Below are positions 33,071 to 45,827 of a DNA stretch of 64,000 nucleotides, one piece after another. A program made the position numbers and the translations under genes. Origin of the DNA: Anastrepha obliqua (lineage: Eukaryota > Arthropoda > Insecta > Diptera > Tephritidae); assembly GCF_027943255.1 (NCBI RefSeq), contig NC_072896.1:7874001-7938000 (forward strand). The letters run 5' to 3'. A model generated the notes under the pieces. It ran no database searches. It was given only the letters and a program-made list of their open reading frames with translations, and had not been told where the DNA came from. Position 1 is the first letter of the stretch. Each line of letters starts with the position of its first letter.

Positions 33071-34985
33071 CAAATACTTGCAACAATGAAAGCGATATAC
33101 CTTCAACGCTCAGAGTGACAGCGCAACATGCAGCGAAGAAGTCAAAAGCTACTCTCGACTGGAGGTGGACAGCCTACGAACTGATGACAAAGCACAGACG
33201 CCTGACAAAAGTGCTCACGACGGTATCAGACCACGACATGTCATTAATACTTTCGACATCTTTGCCGTTGTTCCATTTGCTGCAGAACCGCTTATGAAGT
33301 GGAAGCAATGGATATTATCGATAGGGTATAACCTCCATAAGCCCATGTGAGAGGAGCCCGAACGCAGGTACCTGTTGTGTCAATAGACATAAAGGCGGCT
33401 CCACCTTGATGAAATGTTAGCACGGTCTCAGGGTGGAATTCAGCCGAGAAGGAGGATGCTAGTGGGATGCTTCGCGTACCACTGGTGCGACGGCATCTTT
33501 GATGATGTTTCTGACATTTTGATTTTAACCACCTTCGCTTTTAGTTTAGTTTTTTCACAGAATGTCACCCTTTGTTTTAAAGCGACTTAGTGCTTTAAAA
33601 AAATCATATAAATCTAAACTAATACAAGGAATACAAATACGGGTATCAAATTAAAGAGGACAGTGCGCGCTTTACTAAGAATTTTTATTTTTTAGTTACT
33701 TGGGGTACACCACCTCAAAAACTATATTTAAAGTTTACATTTGTATATTTCAGTACCATATTTCAGTACATTATGACATTTTTTTTTGAAGCCAGTTTCC
33801 TTATTGTGACTTTAAGGCCTTTTAAAAAATAATCGTGACATTCTGTGCAAAAATTAAAATTGTAGATTTTCTTTATTTGACCTAAAGTTTCTTCGCACGA
33901 ATGTATGTAGGTATATCGATTTTCTCATATAAGACAAAAATAGTTCAATTTTGTAGCACGGTGTTGTAATAAAAAAAGTCCAATCCAAACAAAAATCTGC
34001 ACTTTACGAGCCCACTGTAATAAGTAAATGGCGAAAATTGACTAATAAAGATAAAATTTTTCAAGAATGAAAAAACTTAGCACAACACACAAAAGAAATT
34101 AAGAATGACTTGTGCAACTTGAGCATAAAGTGAGCCACCGACAACAGACAATGAGGCAAAAATGCAACAATGCGCCTGTGGAATTAGCGGGTGGGCGCAC
34201 AAGCATTATTCTAGTAACGCAGCAGCAGCCGCCGAACAATGCATGCAACCGCAGATGGCACAAAACTGATTTCATAACACCAACAACAACAACAATAACA
34301 ACAAATACTAGCAACAACAACAATTGCAGTTAGCCGCAGGAATGTAATTTATAAAATTGCGAAGCGCAAGAAGTGAATGGAAGTTTGAAGTTACGTAGAA
34401 GATCGGCGATAATGATGGCGAAGAGAAAGAAATAGAAAATAACCCATCCACATCTACTGGTTGAGCGGACAATTTTACTAGTCAATAACTATGTATGTAC
34501 ACATACAAATAACCATGCTATGTTGCGTGCAATCTGATATTTGTTCAGTGCCGATTCTCGCCATTATTATTATCTTTTATGTGCCATGCAGTCTACCGTT
34601 CGCGTGCCAGTTTGCTCTGTGTAAGAATGATGATCGATAAGACGTTGAGTTCTTAAAAACACTGGTCAAGCTCATAGACCGACCGGGGGCAAACATTTCT
34701 GATCAATAAAGATGAAGTTGGGTATGAATAGATGTGTGTATGTATGTATGTATGCATGTATGTACATATGAATGTATGTTTGTATGGATATTCTGAAAAT
34801 TGCGTTTATTTATTTTCAATACAGTAACAATTTATTTTTATGTACTGTTATATGCTACAAATCTGATAAAAAACTGAGCCGAATTATATTTTTGCCTTCT
34901 AATTCCAATTATAAATACTTTACGAGTACCACATCGAAGAGTTGCGAGGCTGAAGTGGAGTCCTTTGGACAATGCAGGAGTGGTC
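33071..34985. other. Unassigned stretch with microsatellites
   Basis: No gene is recognised. A CAACAACAA-rich segment lies near 34275-34322 and a GTAT microsatellite at about 34736-34780. Frames at 33115-33350 show no known motif. Confidence 0.4.
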
Positions 34986-34989
34986 TAGA

Positions 34990-36900
34990 ATAAAAAAAAA
35001 ACGATTTTTTGTTTTTGATATTTCGAAAGTATAGGATATATTTTTAAATATCCTGTCAAATTTTTGGAAGGATATTCCCAGTATTTTCAATTCTGCGGGT
35101 GGTTTCATTACTCCAACTTTCATTCGCTACTCTTACGATTTCTTTAAGGATAAGTAGCTTACAAGTTTGTAAGGGTATGCCTATGCCATTGTCTATGTAC
35201 TCATCGGTCAATTTGGTGCCGAGTCTCGCTAGTTCATCGGCTCTGCAGTTACCCTCAACGTCGTGATGGCCAGGCACCCAAATGATCCCTAAGTGAAATG
35301 ACTCAGTCATCTCGTTAAGAGATGTGGGGCATTTCATGGCTACCTTTGAGGTTGTCGACTATTTTTGTGTGGGATTTTATCGCCGCCTAGCTGTCAGTGA
35401 AAATGTAGATGCCATTTCCAGATATCGCATCACACTGTACCAGAGTCGCGGCATTCATTATTGCCATCAGTTCAGCCTGAAATACACTACAGTAGTCGAG
35501 GAGCCAAAAACTGGAGGAGATCCGCAGATGCTCGGAGTATATACTTCCGCCTACCTTGACCTCGAACTTTGAGCCATCTGTGTATACATGGATAGACTCG
35601 CTCCTTACATCGCACAGTGCGGCCGATTCCCAAAAAGCTGGCCAAAAGTCGAAAAAAAAAGTTTCTAGATAGAGTTTTTTTGTCTTTGGGTTGGCTACAG
35701 TAATGCCTTGAGTAGTGAAAACCGTTCATAGCAACGTCCTGTACCCTAAGTATCCTCTGTATTTTCAGTCGCAACGTGGCCTTCGTTTGAGCATCGTATT
35801 ACTGTCGATGAATAGTGAAAGTTGTACACATTTGAAAGATTTTGTAATGGAGTAAATTGAACAAAACCAAATGGAATCATCTTCGGAAGGTTAGTAAAAT
35901 ACGAGAAATCTTTAGTACATATCAATACCTCGACACAAAATTTTTAGCTGCAGCAATACGTAGATACATTTTTTGCAATTTTTTTTATAAAATTTGAGTT
36001 TTCAAACTGTATAGTAATACAACGCCGTCATATGCTACTTTGAAACCTATTAAAGGTTATTCAAAAAAGTAATGGTTACTGAATAAAACAAGATTCAGCT
36101 GCTACCGCTTGCTACCTTGCGACCCCGAAAACATATAAATTTACATGCATCTTGATTATGTTCTTGAATATACGATATTTCACGTGAGGGGGTGGATTTT
36201 CAAAATTTTAAGATCAAATTCGTAATCAGCGACCCCGACAACCCCCGAGTAAGAAATTTTGAATCAATTACTTAATTTTTTGAGTTTTGGCCAGCTTTTC
36301 GGGAATCGGCCGCACTGTGCATCGTCCCGTTCCCACTCTTCCCTTCAGGGTAGGAGGGTCGTGAATATTGTAATAGAAAGTATAGACGAGAGTGCATAGT
36401 CCACCAATCCGGGAAGCTCCGAAGTGGCAGCCAGGATTTTACCGTTACCGTAGTTCTTATTTGACCACTTACTTAGAGTGTTCAGCCTACGCGCGATATA
36501 TTTTGCCTGCAGATTTACCGGCAGGAAGTTTAATGTCGCATATAATGCTTTCGATGGTGTGGTTGACATCGCGTCATTTATAAGAACAGATGCTAGTCTT
36601 TGAATCTTCTTCTTCTTTTGATGTTCACAACCTTCTCAAGGGCATTCCACCGTCTTACAATACCATAGTAGAGAATAGTCCTAACCCCTGCTGTGTGCCG
36701 CCAGTGTATCATTCTGGGTTTCAATACACATTTCTTTCCAATTAGCCTTCCACAGGAGTACAACGCCATCATAGATTTGTGTACTCTATCTGCGATTGTG
36801 AGTCCCCTATTTAGCTTTCTATCAGTACAACTCCTAGATATTTAGCCGTTTCTGTTACTCTAAGTGGTTTCGCTCCTAGGAATATGTGTAGCTGGAGTCA
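34990..36900 (-). mobile_element. LINE ORF2 relic with RNase H domain
   Basis: Reading the minus strand from 36900 down: FLGAKPLRVTETAKYLGVVL and MALYSCGRLIGKK (end of the reverse transcriptase), then ALYATLNFLPVNLQAKYIA, then an RNase H domain with HVYTDGSKFEVKVGG, CSVFQAELMAI, IYIFTDS and IIWVPGHHDVEGN followed by ADELARLG. The four acidic RNase H positions can be followed, though frameshifts and stops break the frame. RNase H places it in the I/LOA-like groups rather than typical Jockey. The 5' half is absent. Confidence 0.82.
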
Positions 36901-37163
36901 TACTGATTAATAATTTTTTTAGTTTTTGTGTTTCAGATAAACAGAAGAGCCAAAATGGGCAACACCGTTCAGGTCCAATTTTTCGGGAGGGTCAACTTCA
37001 TCACCACTTTTAAAATTATTAAAATTAAAAAAAAAAAATTTTTGTATGTAAAAAAAGTTAAAAAGCCTAAAAAATTTAAAAATCGTTTTTAATTTTTTTT
37101 CTTGTAAACAAAAATTCCTCAAAATACCCTAATTTTCGAGCTCTAGAGCACCAGGACCCCTAA
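36890..37163. repeat. Copy of a short AT-rich repeat (pair with 40725-40970)
   Basis: Shares ordered phrases with 40725-40970: CATACTGATTA, TTGTGTTTC, GAGCCAAAATGG, CAACTTCA, and TTTTCGAGCTCTAG near the end. There is no coding frame. The right edge reads AGGACCCCTAAAA, where the partner has GGGACCCCTTAA. Confidence 0.6.
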
Positions 37164-37536
37164 AACCAAATATCGGAAATTATCGATAAAAACTTATCAT
37201 TCAAAATATTGATGAACTGGCAATAATCGTTAATAGCGGAACCTATTCGGATATCACAAACAGAAGGTCTGAAATTATCGGTAGTGACTGCTAGTTTGTG
37301 ACTTATCATCGAAAAACTAGCAAAGCGTGTCGATAGAGCAGGCCGGTCAATTAAATTTTGTACAGATGCACGAGCCGTTATTATAAGACCAGCCTTACTG
37401 AACCCACTTTACGATTACACCATTTGAGTGGTGGTGTCAACAAAATCATTGTTACGGACATGCTTATGGAAGTTTTCCTAACTTAAAATTTATCTGCTCC
37501 TTAAACACATTTTCATGTTTTACACAGCCTGTTGAA

Positions 37537-37804
37537 ATGTGGAAACGATTTTTAGAGGTGTGCTTTTTTTCGGCTCTGAGTGAATTTAACAGAATGAGCT
37601 GATATGCTGACGCCACATAGGATGTGTTTATAAAAAAACTGAGACCGTGTTGGTGATATACGAAAAAGGTCAACCAATGACTCTTCGTTGCTATCTGAAC
37701 AACGACTGATTGGACGAATGTGAAATCGTGCAAAATTCGGCTGCCGAACATCCCGAATGACATGACAGCCAAAGTTCTCATCACAATTTTCTTTTTCACC
37801 ATAG
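37537..37804. repeat. Short repeat with ATGTGGAAA / TTTCACCAT ends
   Basis: A 268-bp member of the family also seen at 8035-8217 and 62007-62323. Shared phrases are GATTTTTAGAGGTG, CTCTGAGTGAATTT, AAAAACTGAGACCGTGTTGG, GATATACGAAAAA and a TCTGAACAAC block. No transposase is encoded. Confidence 0.65.
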
Positions 37805-37809
37805 TTAAA

Positions 37810-39554
37810 GAGCAAACCTTGAAATCTTCTTCTTCTTCTGGCGTGTTATGCCTATGTCAACGGAAAATTTTAAAAGGTCGCTCATCCTTTGATTAAGACT
37901 TGAATGCAATGAAATGTGATTTGAAAAACTATTGCAGTGTTAAATATCTTAATAAAAATAAACTATGTTGTTGTTGTAATAAAAAGTAGTTAAAAGCATG
38001 GAACCATCTGATAAATAAGGACGATGCCAATTAAATGGCCATCTAGTGACATATGACACGCGTTGGTCTTTTTGCCGAAAATTTGTCTTACGAAAATGCC
38101 AGCCATCGAGGAATAGTTCAATATAATCGAAGAATAAATTAATCCACTTATTATACGACTTAAAATACGGCACAAAAGTGCCTCGGGCTGAATGCATGGG
38201 AAGTTAAAATATCACTCTTGGCATTCCAGTTTCTCATATGCAAAAACTTTGGTCTAAAATTGTGATCAAAGAATACCCGAAATTTTTGAAGGACATCCGT
38301 TAAACTTCCACCATTTCGGCAGTGGATATTTACAACTCCTGTACATCGTGCTTCCGTAAGATTCTTCATGGCAAAGCCTCAATATTCATATATAACGCTG
38401 CCAAACCACAGCTGCGTGGGGCTGGCACAAAGCAATGTCGTGAAACGAAACTACTCGTATTAGAAAATAATTGAAAATAAATTTAATTTTGGTGCAGTTT
38501 AAGGTGCAATGATTTATTACCAATTCTGATGGCCAAACGAAAGAGAAAACCAGTAGTTGAAAATAAAGCTCAATTTGTTCCCCCTAAAATATCTTTAAAA
38601 AGCCCAATACCTCACTTCTTCTTATGCAGCTTCAAGGTTAATCCTAAATGGTAGCAATTTTCTAGGCGCTTGTCGGCTGCGCATACACATGGCACACACG
38701 TACATACGTATATAAAGGGTGTGTATGTGGGTGAACATGTGTGCTTGCAAGCAATTTGATGTCGCATCACGTAAGTCGTCGTACATAAAATTTGATTACA
38801 GCCAACGTGATGCGATGCGTCTGATAGCTGCAATGAAGCTGGCTGCCTTGCTGGCTGGCTGGGCGGTTGGCTGCTGCAAATGGTCGGGAATGCGTTGAAT
38901 TAAAGGAAGAAGTTGCAGTAGAAAAGGTCAAAACCAGGCAAACTAGTGCTGTTTTTTTTAAATTAGTGGTAAAAAAACAATTCCCATGGGAGCAGGCGAA
39001 GAAGGTAGGTATTTTAGCAATCGCCTAGGGGAGTTAATGATTGCGTATATTCTTGTGGTAAAGACTGGTCTGATAAAAGTTGGAGGTGTGCATAATTTAT
39101 ATTTTTTATAAGAAAAGTACGTTTTTGACCATAATTACGCAATTTGTTTGTAAAACTTGTTTCACACTTAGAATTACATTAAAAATTGTATTCAAGAAAT
39201 CGGTCTTGAGCGTACACAGAGACAGTTGAAGTGCAAAATTTAGGCTTGGAACAGTTTTATGAATATGAGTGCAGAGGAGTTTCAGTGCATGGATGTGCGT
39301 ACGGTGAAACATCAAGAAACACTCTTAGTTTTGCTGAGCGAATTGAATGGCTCTTAATTTTATTTTAAATGCTCTAATACTTTTATTAGAATTTGTTATA
39401 TTTTCGCGAAAATGGTGTTATTTTGTGTGACACTCTTTTTTACTAAATAAATAATAATTTGGTTTTGGCAAGAATTAAAAGGAAACAAAAATTTTCGAAT
39501 TCATATTTCCTCCCAAGAATATCTACTATTCGCTGCTGCCCACTCCATCTACGT
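37810..39554. other. Unassigned stretch
   Basis: No gene is recognised. Scattered microsatellite (CTT near 37829) and AT-rich DNA; the CTGGCTGG-rich patch near 38841-38875 is simple sequence. Confidence 0.35.
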
Positions 39555-39905
39555 TGGGTTAGGCTAGGTTATGGTGGTGTTGGTCTGTACGACCAACTCA
39601 CATAGACCTTAGACCAGGTCCATTGTTATACCATTTACTCCTCATTTTCTTCATGGAACGATTTTGTGGCTCTTATGAAGCGCCAATACCCACGCCGGAC
39701 TGTTCCGTAAGAGTATTGAAAAAGTATTTACTTAGACAATCTGCTCAGCTAAGCTAAGGCTGGACAGAGGATGTGCTCAACTGTTTCTTCCGCTTCCTCA
39801 TCTCTACAACATTGATGGCAGAAAACTCTTAGTCTGAAGGAATACCTGCCAAATAGCCAATGGCCGGTTATACAAGCCACCCCCTTCGAGATATCCTCTC
39901 TTACA
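39555..39905 (-). mobile_element. LINE C-terminal zinc-motif fragment
   Basis: The minus strand reads GHWLFGRYSFRLRVFCHQCC, then EEAEETVEHILCPALA, a CX2CX(n)HX4C finger typical of the end of RNase H-bearing LINE ORF2 proteins. Only this tail and probably 3' UTR remain. Confidence 0.6.
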
Positions 39906-39999
39906 GATTACAGAAGAAAAAACATAAAAATTCAAAATTTTAATGAATAAATATTTGTGCAGTAAAATTATTTAAAAAAAATGTAATAATATTTTTATA

Positions 40000-40378
40000 A
40001 AGGGTGGTTAAATTTCAAGGGCCGATGCTGAATGTGAACCACACCTAAACGTCAACGACACCGTTGGACTTCTTTCTTTGGGGTTATTTCAAAGAAAAGT
40101 TGTATGTCGATAAGCCAGCAACAATTCAAGAGCTAAAGGATGAGATAATTCGGCACATTAACGGCATAGAACCTCAATTATGCCTCAGCGTCATCGAAAA
40201 TTTGGACCATCGGATGGAGGTGTGTCGCCGAGGCCGCGGCGGCTATTTGGCCAATATTTTGTTCCATACGTAATTCAGCCGTACCAATATTATCATAATA
40301 AAAAGAAATGACAATTATTTCTTAAAAAAATGCACTTTATTCAAAATCAACACCGACCCTTAAAACTTAACCACCCTT
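40000..40378 (+). mobile_element. Deletion-derived mariner of 379 bp
   Basis: Flanked by TA (39998-39999 and 40379-40380). The ends are inverted repeats beginning AAGGGTGGTTAA. The interior keeps only the C-terminal part of a DD41D-type transposase (MDFFLWGYFKEKLYVDKP to LANILFHT, stop at about 40271) and a 3' UTR. Nearly all of the gene was lost in one internal deletion, so it is non-autonomous. Sequence differs enough from the 12470 and 31810 elements to be another family. Confidence 0.85.
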
Positions 40379-40724
40379 TATAATATCTTAAGAATATACT
40401 GTGAAATTTTCTTGTGGAAATTACCAATATTATATCCTCTACAGTCCATTAACTAGGTAGAAAGCGTTCCGCGCGCTCCTGTACCTCAAACTTTAAACTC
40501 ATTTATCTCGAAACGACGTTTTTCGGCCTGGTGTTGTCCAAAAAACCAAAAAAAACTATTCATTCGAATCATCTGAAATTTTAATATATTTTTAACACAG
40601 TCAATGGCTATTGCCCGTACTAAAATCATATTATTATTATTTCAATTATTTCGTTTTTTTGTTTTTTATTAAAAAACTCGATATTTAGAGTGTCAAATTC
40701 AAAGCCTAGTAGCTGGACGTAGTT

Positions 40725-40970
40725 ACAGTTATACTGATTATTAATTTTTTTTGGTTCTTGTGTTTCCGATAAATAGAGGAGCCAAAATGGACAAAACCGT
40801 CTGGGTCCAACTTTTCGGTAAACTCAACTTCAGCGCCATTCTTAAAATTATTAAAATTTTTTTTTTAATTTTTGTATGTTAAGTCTTAAAATTTAAATAT
40901 CGTTTTTCATTTTTTTTATTGTATAAAAGATTCCTCTATTTTCGAGCTCTAGCCCACCGGGACCCCTTAA
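40725..40970. repeat. Copy of a short AT-rich repeat (pair with 36890-37163)
   Basis: Matches 36890-37163 over most of its length. It ends GGGACCCCTTAA at 40970; an end in TTAA would fit a piggyBac-like MITE, but the opposite end was not found convincingly. Confidence 0.55.
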
Positions 40971-40978
40971 GGTCTCTA

Positions 40979-42369
40979 TAGTGATAGCATCACCTGGTGG
41001 TTGCTGCGGGAACTTTTTGATCAAGGTGGTATTTGCTCACATGGAGTTCAGGATAAAACCTGTCAATTTTTATGTAGAATTTCATGAGGATAATTTTTGT
41101 AAAATATTTTGAAATCATTGCATTCCGACTTTTTTCCAGATAAATTTACTAGTTTTCTAGAAAAATATTGTACAAAAAGTTCTTTTATATGGAATACTTG
41201 AGAACTAAAGCGTTCAACGAAAATATTTGAGTAAACTGCTACAACAACAACAATGAAGCTATTTATCAAAAAATTTCAGTGGAGCCTACCGAAGACACAT
41301 TTTATATGCCAACTCCGGCAAAGGGTTAGTTTTTCCAACAAAAAAGGGTTGCTTTTGATTGCCTTAGTTTTTGAGTCATTTATTCACAACGAAAACTATT
41401 ACCATTTTATTAATACATACATACATATGGTATATATTTCCATCTGAATATCATCATCCTTTTTCTAATTACTATTAATTCGGTTAAATATTTCTCTAAT
41501 TTAGAACAATATTTTCCCCAATTCATAAAAGTGCCACTAATTAATATGCAAAACTTGTGAACATCATTACAGACAGACAATCCAAGCACCCAAAGTTTTC
41601 TAATTACTTGTACATGGATGGAAAATAAAATCTGTAGCACAAATTTTACTGATATCAAAGTATCACAATTTGGCTGGCATCAAAGTGATAAGTAGGTACG
41701 TATGTATGTATTTATGTAGGCGTGTACGAGTATAATGCATTTCCCGCACATTACCATTTAGACGACGCCGTCACGCTGTTTGCAATAAAAATTTTAACGC
41801 CCGCTTAATTTTTCCACGTTTTTCCGCAATTGAAAGTCAAAAGCGTGCAAAATTTCTACGAATAATCATCCCGCTGGCAACTGGTGCCGCCGAGCAACCA
41901 AACACTGATTACCCAGTAGCTGCTGTTATTTGCCCAAGTGATGGCGAGGTGGCGATGAGGAAAGTGTAAGTTATGGCGATTATGTGCTTTGCATGAACGC
42001 AATTAACGTACAAGTATTTACGTGCGTGTCAAGCGACAGTCGTTTAGAAAATATTTAAGCGGTTAATTAGTATTGAAGGCGTGGAGTGGTGTTGGGTGGC
42101 GGCAGTGGGTTTCATGGATGAAGGGATAGTTTCAATAGTTTTGGGAGGCTCAACCTTAGATTAGATATGAACGAAGTTATGTGATATGGCGCCAAATTTG
42201 ATTGCATCAAATGAAGACTAAATTACACTTTGGGAAACAATTTATGGGTAAAATGTGATTGGTATGAAAGAGTACCCTTTGGATGGGGGAAGTAGAGCAA
42301 TGCTGAAAAAGTGTTCGATGCCGAAAAGTTTGTGTATTATTTTCAATCTCAGTAATATTCCTCCAACTC
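40979..42369. other. Unassigned stretch
   Basis: No gene or repeat match is recognised. It is AT-rich up to about 41700 and has more balanced composition at 41760-42100. Confidence 0.35.
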
Positions 42370-42720
42370 AGCGAGCGCTGGGCAAGTATACAAACGTGTA
42401 AGGTCGCGAAATCCTTCTGGCCACGTGTGGACCGGAGGCGCTCGGGCGAGCTTCTGAGGCTGACAAAATATTAGCTCTCTAATCACGTGGGTTCTCTCAC
42501 AGGACACAATGCGCGAGGAATGCATGCTGTGAGACTTGGAATCACCTCGAGTCCTTTTTGCGCTGGATGTATGCAGGATGAGGTGGAATCATCTCAGCAC
42601 CTTCTACTAAGCTGCCCTGCTCTGGCATCACAAAGGTATCACAAAGGACGAATCTTTCTTCGTCCAAGTGTGCCCATTCCTTGGGCAATCATACCAACCT
42701 AACCTAATATTCCTCTTTTT
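42370..42720 (+). mobile_element. LINE C-terminal fragment with zinc motif
   Basis: The plus strand encodes LTGHNARGMHAVRLGITSS, then FCAGCMQDEVESSQHLLLSC, a CX2CX(n)HX4C motif, then PALASQRY. This is the end of an RNase H-type LINE ORF2 protein, probably with its 3' UTR after 42700. Upstream domains are absent. Confidence 0.75.
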
Positions 42721-42784
42721 AACTCCAAAAATAAGACCAAGTATTCCAAATATTCTAGTATTTTTATTAGAGGATTTCCGTTAC

Positions 42785-42920
42785 AGAACCAAATTCCGAG
42801 TGTATTTCGGTCTTGAAAAAGTTGCTCATATAAAACGATCTGCCGTTCGGTAGTGGTATGAAACTGAGGAATCCTCCATTTGTGGAACAGTATAAAGACG
42901 TGCACTACAAAAGGGAGTAG
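42785..42920 (+). mobile_element. tRNA-derived SINE, head missing
   Basis: Body and 3' part only: phrases CCGAGTGTATTTC, GATCTGCCGTTCGG and CTCCATTTGTGGAACA are kept. It directly follows the LINE tail at 42370-42720. Confidence 0.7.
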
Positions 42921-43118
42921 GATCCTGAACTAAACAATTTTGAAGAATAAATATGTCAGGATATTGGCTATTATTCCTGATTTCTTTAGGAAGTGATAAT
43001 GAGGAAAAAAAACCTTTGTTGCAGCAAAACTCGACATGTCTAATGAAATAAAGAATGTACTGTTTACTCTTTCACCTTTTAATTAGCATTTTAATAGGCC
43101 AGTATCAATGAAAATGGT

Positions 43119-43152
43119 GTCCGCCGTAGCCGAATGGGTTAATGCGTGACTA
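43119..43152 (+). mobile_element. SINE head fragment with box A
   Basis: CCGCCGTAGCCGAATGGGTT with TAATGCGTGACT following equals the first part of the SINE tRNA-like head. It stops exactly where a LINE tail begins. The SINE resumes at 43557 after the box B region. Confidence 0.8.
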
Positions 43153-43556
43153 AAATTAGGGAACACTGGAACGGCACAAACAGCCTTAATCACTCCAAAA
43201 AGCTTGAATGCGCAATCTGCGCTAACTCTAGATAAAAAGGGTCTCAGATTACTCTGTCGAGCACTTACAGGTCACTTTGCCTATAATAAACACTTCAACA
43301 CAATAGGTTATCTAGTACAAGGTCATACAGGTTCTACTGTGCTGAAGAGGACTCTAATCACCAACTGTGAGACATTAGGCCACAGGAGATACAGAATACT
43401 GGGCTCGTAACTACTAGAGGAGGAAGACGTACAATTGCTCCCTCCTAGGGGGCTGGTTCGATTCCCGGGTACTCGTATACTAAATGATTATAGTTAAGTA
43501 ATTAGTGGCGCACAATAGATCAATCTGCATACAGGCCTTAGCCTAACCCGTACAAC
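43153..43556 (+). mobile_element. LINE 3' end embedded in a SINE
   Basis: A plus-strand frame gives LDKKGLRLLCRALTGHFAYN and LITNCETLGHRRYRILGS, then LLEEEDVQLLPPRGLVRF. This is the C-terminal end of an RNase H-type LINE ORF2 protein followed by 3' UTR (GGCGCACAATAGATCAA). The zinc finger is decayed. It stands in place of the second half of the SINE head. Confidence 0.72.
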
Positions 43557-43770
43557 CAAACACCAAAATGAAGTAAACGTTTTTTCTAATATCGGTTGCC
43601 GCTCGGCAGGCAATGGCAAACCTCTGAGTGTATGCCATGAAAAAGCTTCTCAGGAAAAATATCTGCCGTGCGGAGTCGACATAAAAACTGTAGGTCCCTC
43701 CATTTGTGTAACAACATCAAGACGCACACCACAAATAGGCGGAAGAGCTCGGCCAAACACCCAAAAATGG
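43557..43770 (+). mobile_element. SINE body, continuation of 43119-43152
   Basis: Begins AAACACCAAAATGAAG, the sequence normally found directly after box B, and continues to the usual end (GAGCTCGGCCAAACACCC). Together with 43119-43152 it makes one SINE missing about 50 bases of its head. Confidence 0.82.
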
Positions 43771-44089
43771 TGTCAATGAGGAAGTTGGCTTTAGTGATGT
43801 CAGTCAACACTAAGAAAATGTAATTTAATCCGAAATAGCGCATTGGAAACATTTTAGCACACTTAGATTACTCAGAATACTCGATTTGACTTAGGATAGA
43901 ATAGAATAAATTTGAGATTTGCATTTCGACCCCATGGACTTTTGTGTCTTCTACTCATCACAGTATCTCATCCAAGCCCAGTTCCCTTATTAATCTTAAG
44001 ATAGAGCTGGGTTGGGCTTAGCGTTTATACCTTTCTTCTGGGTTCGATTGGCCGAGATGTCTCAACTTTCTTCGCGCTATACCACCTCA

Positions 44090-44420
44090 TTCAAGGAGAA
44101 GGCGTATTGGAGTCTCCGGAGATTGGTCACAGAAACGGCAAGAGTCAGTGGACCATATCCCATGCGCAATCTGCAGTGACTTGTGAGAATGTCCGTGAGC
44201 ATTCGCAGCTTACCCTAAGGGAGGGTTTTAAGTTTCCTAAACTTCTTATAATAATATACCTCCCCCAGTGAGGACTTCGCCTAGCGTAGCCCCATAAATT
44301 GGTGTCAGCATTAGCTCTTCACTCCTAAGCTTCTCCTTGATAGTGTGTTCTCTCGTAGCAAGGAAAGGCTCGGGTCTTGTTGGTAACGAGGCCGCATCTT
44401 CTCTAACTAATATATCCGGA
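44090..44420 (-). mobile_element. Possible LINE relic
   Basis: A minus-strand frame includes RPEPFLATREHTIKEKLRSE and LTPIYGATLGEVLTGGG, with GC-richer composition than the flanks, as for the other LINE relics here. I cannot place it in a specific domain, so the call is tentative. Confidence 0.35.
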
Positions 44421-45827
44421 TTTGACTTAATATAATCAAAGATAAAAATATACAAATTTTCTTCAAAAATACAAACCTACTTATACGTAGTAAAGGTGCA
44501 AATTACAACCCTAATGCCAAACACGTGTATTCCGTGCACAACTCATACGAATATCGCTTTCAAAATGGCTTGAGTCACTCATCAGCATAAATTGAAATTG
44601 ATTAATGCCAATAACTTAACTCGGCAACTCAAACCCATCTAAGCGGCGAGTAAATGCAGACTTGTTAGCAAACTCATTATCTTAATTAAAATGAGCCAAT
44701 AATGTCGGCCATGTGGTTATTGATGTCGCAGTTGTGGATAATTTTGCTGGAGATGATGAAGGGGATTATGATGGTCATAACTTGGACGCTGCTTAGAGTT
44801 GGTGGTTGGCTGTGATAGTAGAATTCATTCGGCCGTTTGTTGAGTAATTATTCTATAGGCCGAGATTGGCTTTGATAAAGCAAATAAAGGCGCATCTCAC
44901 AGCACAGTTAGGACTGGGCAAAAGAGGCGGCAAATGTAAAGCCAGAACGGGGATGCTTAAGTAGTCACTTTGTGAATGCCAAATGACAATTTATGGATTA
45001 TTACTTAAATTTTACTTTGAATAGCCGCCAACTGAATTTTGTAAGTACTTATGGGAGAATTTAAATGGAAAACTAAAATATTTTGATAAAAGTAAACAAA
45101 ATTCATATGATTTTTCATTATATAAAAACCAAAAAAAATATTTACATATGTACTTTTCATATTTATTGATGTCAGCCTGTGTTATTTATATAGTTGTGCC
45201 TCCCTCGCGATTTTATCTAATAAAATGTTGAAAATTTTAGTTTATTCAATTATTCTCAATATTTAGCGGATATGAGACCTGGGCCTTTGAGTATGACCTC
45301 GAGCCTGGCAAATAAAGTCAGCAGGTGGTGGAGAAGGGTGTGGAGTAGCCAACGAAAGCGAGGATTTCCAAGTCGCGACTGAAGGCTCTATTGATCATTT
45401 GCGTTCAATATCCATGATATCATTCATTGGGGCTATGATACTGCCTGGGACTATGACTGCCTATGCTGATATCCTAGAGTGGCTGCGGACACTCACTTGA
45501 ACTCGCCGCAAACGGATGAATTTTGAACCAAGACAACTCATCGTCCCATTTCTCGTTAACTTTTCGCGAAAAGTGGCAGGCCAACATTGAAATTAAAATT
45601 TGAAAAGTCGCACCGAAAGATTTCGTAACTCCTAAAACACTCAGGCTAAAAAGCCCATTGTATTTAAAGCACTAGAAAGTGATAGTAGATAGTCAAGGCG
45701 GAAAGGGGAGAAGTAACAGAAGGAAAAAGATAAGATAGAATAGAGATATAGAGGTAGCTAGATCTGTGAGAATTTTCCAGATTCTTTGCTAAATTTGAAA
45801 ATATCCTTCAGTTTGAGAGAAGGAATT
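44421..45827. other. Unassigned stretch
   Basis: Mostly AT-rich DNA without a gene or repeat match. A GC-richer piece at about 45260-45500 could be another transposon scrap. Confidence 0.35.

Noticed and set aside
43446..43462. Box B-like motif as part of a real tRNA gene
   Set aside because: No matching box A, acceptor stem or anticodon arm at the right distance; the sequence is explained as LINE coding DNA (RGLVRF).
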